Source: JACVRW01 sp963826165 (GTDB lineage Bacteria; Actinomycetota; Thermoleophilia; Solirubrobacterales; Thermoleophilaceae). From it: a stretch of DNA of 64,000 bases. The stretch covers positions 62,001 to 126,000 of the forward strand of contig CAWGWC010000014.1 in the NCBI GenBank assembly GCA_963826165.1. Reading direction: 5' to 3'. Under the pieces are notes generated by a model that was given only the letters and a program-made list of their open reading frames with translations, was not told where the DNA came from and searched no databases. The number at the start of each line of letters is the position of its first letter. Within the stretch, counting starts at the first letter, position 1. Both the position numbers and the translations under genes were made by a program. This document shows, one piece after another, positions 17,562 to 25,110 of the stretch.

Positions 17562-17877
17562 GCTGCTCTGGTGGGAGGGCTGCCCGTCGCACCCGGTCGC
17601 CCTCAGCGAGCTGCGCAAGATCCTGAGCGAAGAGGGCCTCGACCCCGACGCGGTGCAACGCCGCGAGATCACCACGGACGAGCAGGCGGCGGGGGAGGGC
17701 TTCCCCGGCTCGCCGACCATCCTGATCGAGGGGCGCGACGTGGCGACAGCCACCGACGGCGCACCCGCCGGTCTCACCTGCCGGCTCTACCGGCTGCGTG
17801 ACGGCCGCCCCTCCCCGACGCCCGACCCCGAGGACGTGCGCGCCGCGCTGCGGCGGGCACAGGAGGACGAGAGATGA
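17551..17877 (+). CDS. Thioredoxin-fold small protein (CPSH motif)
   Basis: A 108-residue protein with a thioredoxin-like beginning, IELLWWEGCPSHP, in which the usual CxxC is CPSH, followed by EGFPGSPTILIEGRD with the cis-proline segment. That composition suggests a redox or thiol-binding protein rather than a full disulfide reductase. Overlaps the cyclophilin gene by 11 nt and the next gene by ATGA, so translation is coupled across the operon. Confidence 0.75.
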   Translation: MRIELLWWEGCPSHPVALSELRKILSEEGLDPDAVQRREITTDEQAAGEGFPGSPTILIEGRDVATATDGAPAGLTCRLYRLRDGRPSPTPDPEDVRAALRRAQEDER

Positions 17878-18386
17878 CCGACATCGGAGACAGCGCCCCG
17901 GACTTCACGCTGCCGGACACCGAGGGCACGCAGCATTCCCTCGCCGGCGACGACCGTGTGACCGCGGTGGTCTTCACCTGCAACCACTGCCCCTACGCGC
18001 TGGCCTGGCACGACCGCATCGCCGATGCCGCACGCGACTACCCCGACGTGCGCTTCCTGGCCATCAACCCCAATGACGCGGAGCGCTATCCGGGTGACTC
18101 CTTCGAGGCCATGAAGGAGCGCGTGTCGCAGGAGGACTGGCCCATGCCCTACCTGCGCGACGAGAGCCAGGACGTGGCGCGCGGCTTCGGTGCGAAGACC
18201 ACCCCCGACGTGTTCGTCCTCGACGGTCAGGGCAGGGTGCGCTACCGCGGCGCTCCGGACGCCGACCACCGCGACCCGTCCCTCAATGCGGTCTGGCTGC
18301 GGGAGGCGCTCGACGCGATCAGGATGGGCGAGGAGCCCGCACGTTCCGAGACCGATCCGGTGGGTTGCAGCGTCAAGTGGAAGTAG
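17874..18386 (+). CDS. Thioredoxin-family protein (AhpC/TSA-like)
   Basis: A 170-residue thioredoxin-fold protein of the AhpC/TSA/redoxin type. GDSAPDFTLPDTEG opens the domain; the active site is TCNHCPYALAW (CxxC as CNHC), and KTTPDVFVLD contains the cis-proline. No signal peptide, so cytoplasmic. A C-terminal CSVKWK cysteine is typical of this branch. Last gene of the helicase operon; its stop is 3 nt from the convergent HAD gene. Confidence 0.85.
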   Translation: MTDIGDSAPDFTLPDTEGTQHSLAGDDRVTAVVFTCNHCPYALAWHDRIADAARDYPDVRFLAINPNDAERYPGDSFEAMKERVSQEDWPMPYLRDESQDVARGFGAKTTPDVFVLDGQGRVRYRGAPDADHRDPSLNAVWLREALDAIRMGEEPARSETDPVGCSVKWK

Positions 18387-18389
18387 AGA

Positions 18390-19061
18390 TCACTCGCCGG
18401 TGATCGCGCGGACGGCGGCCTCGGTGTCGCTGAGGTCCGCCAGCACGGCGTCGGGCTCGGCCGCACGCAGCTCGTCGACGTCCGAGAAGCCCGTGGCCAC
18501 CGCCACCGCACGGGCACCGGCCTCGCGGGCGGCGCGCACGTCGAGCGGCGTGTCGCCGATCAGCACGGCGCCTGTGGGCTCGCCGTACTTGGCCGCGGCG
18601 CGCTCGCGCGCGATGGCGACGAGCTCGTAGCGCTCCTCGTGTGGATCGGAGCCATAGGCGCCGACCTCGAAGTCGAGCCAGCGCTCCAGCCCGAACGCGC
18701 TGACCTTCAGGGCCGCGTTGGCCTCGATGTTGCCGGTGAGCAGGGAGTTGATCACGTCGTCGCGAGCGTGCAGCGCGGCCAGCGCCTCGGACACGCCCGG
18801 GTAGGCGCTGCCCTCGGAGGCGATCTTCTCGCGGCGCCCGTCGAGCGCGGACTCGAGCTCGGACAGGACGCGCGGCAGGTGCTCGCGTTCTCCTTCGAGC
18901 ATGGAGAGCGCGATCTGGTGATCGGTTCGCCCGGCGTAGGACACCCGCTGCTCGAAGGGCCGGCCGACCACGACCTCGTAGGCCTCCTCGAAGGCGTAGC
19001 GGCCGTGGCTCGCCGTGTGGACGAGCGTCCCGTCGACGTCCCAGAGCACCAGGAGCACCAC
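18390..19061 (-). CDS. HAD-family hydrolase
   Basis: A 223-residue haloacid-dehalogenase-like phosphatase. Motif I is LWDVDGTL, motif II SLLTGN, and motif III/IV GVLIGDTPLDVRAA. The alpha-helical cap of about 90 residues after motif I places it in subfamily I (phosphoglycolate-phosphatase-like). GTG 19061 (or GTG 19058) start. Substrate unknown. Confidence 0.88.
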   Translation of the reverse strand: MVLLVLWDVDGTLVHTASHGRYAFEEAYEVVVGRPFEQRVSYAGRTDHQIALSMLEGEREHLPRVLSELESALDGRREKIASEGSAYPGVSEALAALHARDDVINSLLTGNIEANAALKVSAFGLERWLDFEVGAYGSDPHEERYELVAIARERAAAKYGEPTGAVLIGDTPLDVRAAREAGARAVAVATGFSDVDELRAAEPDAVLADLSDTEAAVRAITGE

Positions 19062-19087
19062 TCGAGCCTGGCAGACTCACCGGTCTC

Positions 19088-19447
19088 ATGTTCGAAACCC
19101 TCGCCATCCCGCCCAAGCTGCTGCTCAGAGCCCTCGACGACCTAAACCGGCTCGCCGACGGCGTCGAGCGCCTGACCACGGGCGTCGACGGGCTCAACTC
19201 GGAGCAGGGAGGCGTGCCGGAGCTGATCGGCGCCGCAGTCGGGTTGTCGCGCTCCGAGGACGAGCTGTCGGAGAACATCGGGCTGCTGCGCAACGACATC
19301 AACGCCCTCCAGCAGTGGCTCCAGCCGCTCCACAAGGAGGTCACCGACCTCGACGAGACCGCCGAGAACCTCGAGCGCGGCCTCGCTCAGGTGAGCGAGT
19401 CGATACTGGCCCTGCAGACGCTGCTCAAGAAGCTGCCCGGCATCTAG
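19088..19447 (+). CDS. Small coiled-coil protein
   Basis: A 119-residue, mostly helical protein. Heptad-like leucines run through LLRALDDLNRLADGVERL and LLRNDINALQQWLQPLHKEV, then LDETAENLERGLAQVSESI. No membrane segment. Its stop codon shares CTAG with the opposing HAD gene. The family is unknown to me, possibly a structural or scaffolding protein. Confidence 0.65.
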   Translation: MFETLAIPPKLLLRALDDLNRLADGVERLTTGVDGLNSEQGGVPELIGAAVGLSRSEDELSENIGLLRNDINALQQWLQPLHKEVTDLDETAENLERGLAQVSESILALQTLLKKLPGI

Positions 19448-20055
19448 CGCAGCGCCACGTCCAGCAGCTTCTCCAGGGCAGGGATGGTGGTGTCCGGACC
19501 GCGGTGCAGCACGGCCGTGATGCCCACCGCCTCTGCGCCCGCACAGTTCTCGCGCAGGTCGTCGACGAAGACGCAGTCGGCCGGCGCCAGCCCCACCCGT
19601 TCGCAGCCGAGCCGGAAGATCTCGGGCTGAGGCTTGTGCAGGCCGACCTCTCCGGAGATCACGACGGCGTCGAACAGCTCCGGGAACGCCGAGCGGTCGT
19701 AGCGCCCGGCGCCCATGGAGTTGGAGATCAGGCCGGTGGGTATCCCCTGAGCCCGAGCGCGCCGCAGCGCGCCGACCATCGCTTCGTCCTCGCGCACGTA
19801 GCCGAACATCCGGTCGACCAGACCGTTGTGACGGTCGGGCGGGAGGCCGAGCAGCCCACCGAAGCGGCGGCCGAAGTCCGCCTCGGACAGCTCTCCCGTC
19901 TCGAGGCCTCGCACGGCGGCGAGCGCCTCCGGGCTCTCGCGAAACAGCCGGCGGACGGCGTCCGCCGGGAGGTCCTCCGCCTCGGCGAAGGCGCTGAACG
20001 AGTCGAACACGTTGGTGGTGAGAACGCCGCCGTAGTCGACGAGCAGGCCCTTCAT
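19444..20055 (-). CDS. HAD-IA family hydrolase
   Basis: A 203-residue HAD hydrolase, with motif I VDYGGVLT, motif II LISNSM, the lysine in GLHKPQPEIF, and motif IV CVFVDDLRENC. It resembles the soluble-epoxide-hydrolase N-terminal/ACAD10 HAD branch (DYGGVLTTNVFDSF). Its ATG overlaps the stop of an APH-like kinase gene by ATGA. In animals, HAD and APH domains are fused in ACAD10, so a joint role in fatty acyl or hydroxyacyl metabolism is an inference. Confidence 0.85.
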   Translation of the reverse strand: MKGLLVDYGGVLTTNVFDSFSAFAEAEDLPADAVRRLFRESPEALAAVRGLETGELSEADFGRRFGGLLGLPPDRHNGLVDRMFGYVREDEAMVGALRRARAQGIPTGLISNSMGAGRYDRSAFPELFDAVVISGEVGLHKPQPEIFRLGCERVGLAPADCVFVDDLRENCAGAEAVGITAVLHRGPDTTIPALEKLLDVALR

Positions 20056-21137
20056 CCGGCGTGGGCGATCTCCCGCGCCTTCTCGGCCAGGGCCGGCACG
20101 CCCTCGTCGAACTGGGCCAGGTAGGGATCGTCGGAGGCGCCCATCGAGAAGCGCTTGAAGTTGCCCTCCATGAACACCGCCGCCTTCCACATGGCCAGCG
20201 CCTGGTACCAGTTGAGCGCCGACATCGAGCGGCCGCTCTGCTCCTCGTAGCGCGCGATCAGATCCTCACGGGTGACGAAGCCATCGCGCCGGGTGGCCAC
20301 GTTGAGGTTGCCGAAGCCCAGATCCTCGGGGTCGCCCGGCTGGGCCCAGGTGATGGTGAAGTAGCCGAGGTCGGCCAGCGGGTCGCCGATCGTGGACAGC
20401 TCCCAGTCGAAGATCGCGACCAGGCGCGCCGGTGCGTTGTCGGCCACCATCACGTTGCCCATCCGGTAGTCGCCGTGGACGATGGTGGAGGGCGGGGACT
20501 CCGGGAGATTGGCCGCCAGCCAGTCGCGCACCTCCTCCACCACGGCCAGCTCGCGCGTCTTGCTGTACTCCCACAGTCCGCTGAAGCGCCGCACCTGGCG
20601 CTCGAGGTAGCCGGTGGGCTTCCCGTAGCCCTCCAGCCCGCAGGCGCGCCAGTCCACCTCGTGGATCTCCACCAGACGGTCCACCAGCTCGAAGCTCAGT
20701 CGCCTGCGCTCGTCCGGGTTGTCGATCGCGGCGGGCATGTCGGCGGTGATCACCGACCCGTGGACCTCCTCCATCACGTAGAAGGGCACGCCCAGCACCG
20801 ACTCGTCGTCGCACGTGGCCAGCACCGCGGGCACCCGCACGGCGGTGGGCCTGAGCGCGTCCAGCAGACGGGCCTCGCGTAGGACGTCGTGCGCGGAGGG
20901 GGGCAGGGGAGGGCGAGGGGGGCGGCGCAGGACCACCCGCGCGTTCTCTCGGCAGACCAGGAAGGTGACGTTGGAGTGGCCCTCGCCGATTCGTTCCACC
21001 TCCACGTGTCCCGAGCCGATCCCATGGCCGTCGAGAAACGCCTCGAGCGGCTCGCGCACCATCAGCGGAGGGGTCTCCAGCGCCTCCGCGTCGCGCGCGG
21101 TGTCGACCACGTCGGGCGAGTCCATCAGGCGAGGCAT
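20052..21137 (-). CDS. APH-like phosphotransferase (ACAD10/11 kinase type)
   Basis: A kinase-like protein of up to 361 residues. It has the Brenner motif IVHGDYRMGNVMV, the metal site FDWELSTIGDPLADLG and a nucleotide-binding RIGEGHSNVTFLV loop, the pattern of the phosphotransferase family fused to acyl-CoA dehydrogenases in ACAD10/ACAD11. ACAD11-type kinases act on 4-hydroxyacyl-CoA. There is no acyl-CoA dehydrogenase next door. The start is ATG 21137 or ATG 21125; a TAGGAT box overlaps the first, favouring the second. Confidence 0.87.
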   Translation of the reverse strand: MPRLMDSPDVVDTARDAEALETPPLMVREPLEAFLDGHGIGSGHVEVERIGEGHSNVTFLVCRENARVVLRRPPRPPLPPSAHDVLREARLLDALRPTAVRVPAVLATCDDESVLGVPFYVMEEVHGSVITADMPAAIDNPDERRRLSFELVDRLVEIHEVDWRACGLEGYGKPTGYLERQVRRFSGLWEYSKTRELAVVEEVRDWLAANLPESPPSTIVHGDYRMGNVMVADNAPARLVAIFDWELSTIGDPLADLGYFTITWAQPGDPEDLGFGNLNVATRRDGFVTREDLIARYEEQSGRSMSALNWYQALAMWKAAVFMEGNFKRFSMGASDDPYLAQFDEGVPALAEKAREIAHAG

Positions 21138-21199
21138 CCTATTTCGGGATGGCGCCGCGGCGCATCGAACGACACGGAGCCGTGTTTAGAGTGCCGCAC

Positions 21200-21803
21200 A
21201 TGCGTCCTCACCGGCTTCTGCTTTCGCTCGCCCTGCTCACGCCGCTCGCCCTGGCCTCGCCGGCCGCGGCGGCCGACTTCCCGGTGAGCGTGACGGACTT
21301 CGCCTTCGGGCCCAAGCAGGTGGAGATCGCCGTGGGCGACTCGGTCACCTGGAGCTTCGACGAGGGTTCGCACACCACCACGAGCGACTCCGGCCAGGCC
21401 GACCTCCTGGAACTCCGGCCCGGCCTCCAGCCCGGTGGGCGCGAAGTACACGAAGACCTTCGACACGCCCGGGCGCTTCAGCTACTACTGCATCCCCCAC
21501 CAGGACTTCATGAAGGGCGCCGTGGTGGTCGGCACCGACGAGTTCAAGAAGTCCCAGACGAAGTTCAAGACGGTGCGCCGCGGCACGAAGGTGACCTTCC
21601 GCTTCAAGCTGGTGGAGGCGGCCAAGGTGGTGGCCTCGATCAAGGGGCCGAACAAGAAGAAGGCCACGAGCAAGCGGCTGGAGGCGGGCAACCGCTCGAT
21701 CTCCCTGCGCGGCCTGAAGACGGGCCGCTACAGCGGAACGGTCAAGTTCACCGATGACTACGACAAGACGTCGACGGTCAGGGTGAGCGTCCGGGTGCCG
21801 TAG
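21200..21803 (+). CDS. Exported cupredoxin-like protein, frameshifted
   Basis: A signal peptide (RLLLSLALLTPLALASPAAA) is followed by a blue-copper-type domain: VTDFAFGPKQVEIAVGDSVTW, the first histidine in GSHTTT, then Cys, His and Met in FSYYCIPHQDFMKG. A C-terminal beta-domain follows (VRRGTKVTFRFKLVEAAKVV). The two parts lie in different frames; an apparent extra C near 21404 (GCCGACC for GCCGAC) separates them. Restoring it joins SGQAD to SWNSGPASSPVGAKY. The start ATG 21200 sits 7 nt after TAGAGT (leaderless). Either a broken gene or a one-base sequence error; copper ligands are otherwise intact. Confidence 0.75.
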
Positions 21804-21807
21804 CCGC

Positions 21808-22386
21808 TCAGCCGTCGAGCGCGGCCACCGCTGCGCTGACGAACAGCTCCTTGGCCTCCCCGAGCGCCGGTGTCTCGCCGCGCTCCAGGCGCTCCAGTGC
21901 CAGACCGTCCAGCCCGGCCATCACGAACACCACCGCGCCCTCCCGCGCGCCCGTCAGCTCCAGCAGCGTGCGTCGCCACAGCTCGCGCATCTCGACCATC
22001 ACGCGCCGCACGTCGGGCTCAACGACGCTCACCGCGGCGAGGTCGAAGTAGAGCCGCGACAGCCGCTCGTCGCCGTCCATCACCCGCCACAGGCCGTCGA
22101 GCACCCCGCGCACCACCGACTCCGGGCTGTCGGCGTCGCCCAGCCCGCTCAGCACCTCCTCGGTGATCGACTCGGCCACCTCGCGCGCCACCGCCGCCAC
22201 CAGACCCTGCTTGGAGCCGAAGTGGTAGGCGATGAGCGCCTTGTTCTGGCCCGAGCGGGCGGCCACCTTGGCCGTGGTCAGGCCGGCGTAGCCGTCGGCC
22301 TTGAGCACCTCGAGGCCGGCGGCGAGGATGCGCTCCCGGGCGCCGGTGGAGGGACGACCGGGGCGGCGGGCCAACTCAGCCGGCAA
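21808..22386 (-). CDS. TetR-family transcriptional regulator
   Basis: About 192 residues. The N-terminal helix-turn-helix is seen in RERILAAGLEVLKADGYAGL, TTAKVAARSGQNKALIAYHF and GSKQGLVAAV, the classic TetR pattern. The ligand-binding part follows. There is no ATG near the start of homology; TTG 22386 (overlapping the stop of the oxidase gene) or TTG 22374 is likely. Cotranscribed with the R2lox-like oxidase upstream, so it probably regulates that operon and/or the divergent MFS gene. Confidence 0.85.
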   Translation of the reverse strand: MPAELARRPGRPSTGARERILAAGLEVLKADGYAGLTTAKVAARSGQNKALIAYHFGSKQGLVAAVAREVAESITEEVLSGLGDADSPESVVRGVLDGLWRVMDGDERLSRLYFDLAAVSVVEPDVRRVMVEMRELWRRTLLELTGAREGAVVFVMAGLDGLALERLERGETPALGEAKELFVSAAVAALDG

Positions 22387-23329
22387 GGGGCTGCATCCCC
22401 ATCGCGGCGAGCTTCTTCGAGAGCGAGCGCATGGCGTACTCGTAGATCTCCGACGAGTGATACCCGAAGGGGGTCTGGAAGTCGTACGGATCCTCCGCCA
22501 TCGGCGGGGCCAGGGCCAGGGTGCCGATGGGGAGCGTCTCCTCGAGCGTGGCCTGGACGGTCTCCTGGTGAGCCCGGTCGGCACGGATGGCGTCGGCCAG
22601 GAACTTGACCCCGAAGCCCACGTGCCGGGACTCGTCACGGTTGACCGCCGTGAAGCCCTGGCGGAAGCCGGGCAGCACGTCCTTCTCCTTGAGCGTGCGG
22701 ATGATGAAGCGCGCCCCGGTGAGGGCCAGCGTCCCCTCGATCACGATCATGTAGACCGTCACGCCGCGCACCAGCGCGCTCATGTCGGTGGGGTCCTTGC
22801 GGAGCGCCTCGGCGCAGTCGTGGAGGATGCCGTCGAACAGCTGGCCCCACTCCTTGTTCATGCTCGGGCGCTGCTGTTCGAGGTTGCGCGAGAGGGTCTC
22901 GGCGTCCACCCCGAATACCTCGCGGTAGAAGCGGTCGAAGAAGACCATGTGGCGGGCCTCGTCGGAGATCTGGGTGGCGAGGAAGGCACGCGCCTCGTGG
23001 CTGGGGGCCGCGATGGCGAAGGGGAGCAGCTCGGTGGTCACCCGCTCCTCGCCCAGGAAGAAGCTCGACAGCGACCATTGGATGAACTCGCGCTCCTCCG
23101 GGTTGAAAACGTCGCCGGCCCACTGCTCCGCATCCATCGAGAAGTCCCACTGCTCAGAGCTCCAGTGCTGGTTCTCCCAGCGCGAGAACAGCTTCTCGTA
23201 GGAGGGTGCGGCCTCCACGATCCGGTCCAGGCCGGCCATGACCCGGTCGATGTCGGCATCGAGCAGCACCTGCAGCGCGGCCTGCTCGTCGGACGATTGG
23301 AGGTGAGCGGTGGTGTCGGTCGTCGCCAT
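22376..23329 (-). CDS. R2-like ligand-binding oxidase (R2lox-like)
   Basis: A 317-residue ferritin-like di-metal protein. Metal ligands match the ribonucleotide-reductase R2/R2lox pattern: E94 (GEERV), E124 and H127 (DEARH), E198 (IEGTLALTG), E233 and H236 (DESRH). V97 and Y193 occupy the two positions that form the Val-Tyr crosslink in mycobacterial R2lox (Rv0233), so I call it R2lox-like rather than NrdB. No NrdA/NrdE partner is near. Known R2lox proteins hold a Mn/Fe site and a fatty acid; the substrate here is unknown. ATG 23329; downstream TetR gene overlaps. Confidence 0.8.
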   Translation of the reverse strand: MATTDTTAHLQSSDEQAALQVLLDADIDRVMAGLDRIVEAAPSYEKLFSRWENQHWSSEQWDFSMDAEQWAGDVFNPEEREFIQWSLSSFFLGEERVTTELLPFAIAAPSHEARAFLATQISDEARHMVFFDRFYREVFGVDAETLSRNLEQQRPSMNKEWGQLFDGILHDCAEALRKDPTDMSALVRGVTVYMIVIEGTLALTGARFIIRTLKEKDVLPGFRQGFTAVNRDESRHVGFGVKFLADAIRADRAHQETVQATLEETLPIGTLALAPPMAEDPYDFQTPFGYHSSEIYEYAMRSLSKKLAAMGMQPLAG

Positions 23330-23344
23330 GGCGGCAATTATTAG

Positions 23345-23356
23345 CTGATCGGCCAG
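23345..23356. promoter_or_regulatory. Candidate operator between R2lox and MFS genes
   Basis: CTGATCGGCCAG is a near-palindrome (CTG...CAG, CG centre; the mismatches keep purine/pyrimidine symmetry) inside an AT-rich patch (AATTATTAG...TTATTGC) in the short divergent region. It is a plausible TetR site; no conserved copy elsewhere is known to me. Confidence 0.4.
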
Positions 23357-23384
23357 TTATTGCAAGCTGTGCCACCCTGGAGAG

Positions 23385-24614
23385 GTGCTGCGCGTACTCC
23401 GTCACCGCGATTTCGGGCTGCTCTGGCTGGGCCAGGCGGTGTCGCTGATCGGCGACGGCATCTACCTCGTTGCCATCGCCTGGCTGGTGCTCGACATCTC
23501 GAACGAGCCCAGCGCACTGGCGCTGGTCGGGCTGGCCTGGACGCTGCCCATGGTGCTCACGCTGCTGATCGGCGGGGTGCTGAGCGACCGCTTCGAGCGC
23601 CGCCGGCTGATGATCATCGCCGACCTCCTGCGCTGCGCCGCGATCGGCGGCATCGCCGTGCTCGCCCTCACCGAGAGCGCCGAGCTGTGGCACGTGGTCG
23701 TGCTGGTGGTCTTCTACGGAGCGGGCGAGGCGCTGTTCCAGCCTGCCTTCGCCGCGATCGTTCCCGACGTCGTCCCGCGCGACGACCTGCTGCAGGCCAA
23801 CGCCGTCAAGGAGCTGGTGGAGCCGCTCGGCCTGCGCTTTGCCGGGCCCGCACTGGGTGGCCTGCTGATCGCCGTGTTCGGTGTGGGCGAGGCGCTGGTG
23901 TTCGACGCGGCCACCTTCGCCGTGTCGGCCCTCGCGGTTTCGTTCATGACCCGGCAGCCGCCGGTCCGCGAGGAGCATGCCTCGATGCGCCGGGACCTCG
24001 CCGAGGGATTCGCCTACGTGCGAGCGCACGCCTGGCTGTGGGGCACGCTCGCCGGCGCGGCGGCCTTCCTGCTCCTGACCTACGGGCCGATGGAGGTGCT
24101 GGTCCCCTACATCATCAAGAACGAGCTCGGCGGAGACGCGTCGACCTTCGGCATCGTGTTGGCCGCCGGCGGCCTGGGCTCGATCGCCGCCGCCCTGATC
24201 ATCAGCCGCACCGGATTCCCACGGCGCTTCGTGACCTTCATGTGGTCGGCCTGGAGCATCGGTGTGGGCTTCGAGATCGGCCTGGCCTTCGCCGGGTCGG
24301 CCTGGCAGATGTGCGTCCTGGCCTTCTTCGCCTTCGGTCTCTCGACCACCGGACTGATCGTCTGGACTCAGCTGATCTACACGCTGGTGCCGCAGGAGAT
24401 GCTCGGCCGGGTGTCGAGCCTCGACTGGTTCGTGTCGATCGGCCTCACTCCCGTCTCGTTCGCCCTCACCGGCCCTGTGGCGGAATGGCTCGGTGCCCGC
24501 ACCACCATGGCCGTGGCCGGCGTGCTCGGTTTCGCCACCGTGCTCTTCCTGTTCATCCCCGGTGTCCGCGATCCAGAGCGATTTCCGCTGCCGGGGGCCC
24601 GGGCGCCGGCTTAG
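23385..24614 (+). CDS. MFS transporter
   Basis: A 409-residue major facilitator carrier with about 12 predicted transmembrane helices. The loop 2-3 motif is GGVLSDRFERRRLMI. It resembles the MFS_3/enterobactin-exporter-like group (FGLLWLGQAVSLIGDGIYLVA near the start). Start GTG 23385 follows a GGAGAG site. Divergent from R2lox/TetR, with which it may share regulation. Substrate unknown. Confidence 0.88.
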   Translation: MLRVLRHRDFGLLWLGQAVSLIGDGIYLVAIAWLVLDISNEPSALALVGLAWTLPMVLTLLIGGVLSDRFERRRLMIIADLLRCAAIGGIAVLALTESAELWHVVVLVVFYGAGEALFQPAFAAIVPDVVPRDDLLQANAVKELVEPLGLRFAGPALGGLLIAVFGVGEALVFDAATFAVSALAVSFMTRQPPVREEHASMRRDLAEGFAYVRAHAWLWGTLAGAAAFLLLTYGPMEVLVPYIIKNELGGDASTFGIVLAAGGLGSIAAALIISRTGFPRRFVTFMWSAWSIGVGFEIGLAFAGSAWQMCVLAFFAFGLSTTGLIVWTQLIYTLVPQEMLGRVSSLDWFVSIGLTPVSFALTGPVAEWLGARTTMAVAGVLGFATVLFLFIPGVRDPERFPLPGARAPA

Positions 24615-24646
24615 GCCAAGGCTCCCAAGCACCGCTTGTTCGCGCG

Positions 24647-25084
24647 TCAGCCGATCTCGTCCAGGTGGCGCACGTTGGCCACGTCGCCGGCCTCGGTGCT
24701 GGGCCGGCCCTCGAACCAGGCGTCGAGGATCTCGCTCAGCAGGGCCTCGCTCGTGGTGCGCAGGGAGAGAGCGAGCACGTTGGCGTCGTTCCACTTCCGG
24801 GCTCCGCCGGCGGTCTCGGCGTCGGCACACAGGGCGGCCCGCACCCCGGGCACCTTGTTGGCGGCGATCGAGGCGCCGGTGCCCGTCCAGCAGCACACCA
24901 CGCCCTGGTCGGCGCGGCCCTCGGCCACGTCGCGGGCGGCGGTCTCTGAGGCCCAGGCCCAGTCGTCGCGCTCCTCGTCGGACAGAGCACCGTGAGTGAC
25001 CGGTTCGTGCCCGCGCCGGCGCAGCTCCTCCACCACGGCCGCGGCCACCCCCGTGAGCTCGTCGGCGGCCACCGCAATTCGCAT
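24647..25084 (-). CDS. rpiB: RpiB/LacA/LacB-type sugar-phosphate isomerase
   Basis: A 145-residue member of the ribose-5-phosphate isomerase B family. VVCCWTGTGASIAANKVPGVRAALC contains the CxxG(T/S)G active-site pattern, and ARKWNDANVLALSLR is the second signature. Ribose-5-P/ribulose-5-P interconversion is the usual role; an rpe gene is elsewhere in the window (36046). The start ATG 25084 lies 7 nt after a minus-strand TACGCT (leaderless). Confidence 0.88.
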   Translation of the reverse strand: MRIAVAADELTGVAAAVVEELRRRGHEPVTHGALSDEERDDWAWASETAARDVAEGRADQGVVCCWTGTGASIAANKVPGVRAALCADAETAGGARKWNDANVLALSLRTTSEALLSEILDAWFEGRPSTEAGDVANVRHLDEIG

Positions 25085-25091
25085 AACGCGC

Positions 25092-25101
25092 AGCGTAGCC
25101 T
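25092..25101. promoter_or_regulatory. Shared-TA bidirectional -10 element (rpiB / fpg)
   Basis: AGCGTAGCCT reads TAGCCT on the plus strand and TACGCT on the minus strand, sharing the central TA. The minus start codon is 7 nt away and the plus ATG (25111) 9 nt away. Form: A-N3-TA-N3-T. Confidence 0.6.
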
Positions 25102-25110
25102 TGGATGCGT

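Noticed and set aside
22376..23329. Class I ribonucleotide reductase beta subunit
   Set aside because: Metal ligands fit, but the Val/Tyr crosslink positions and the absence of a large subunit favour R2lox.
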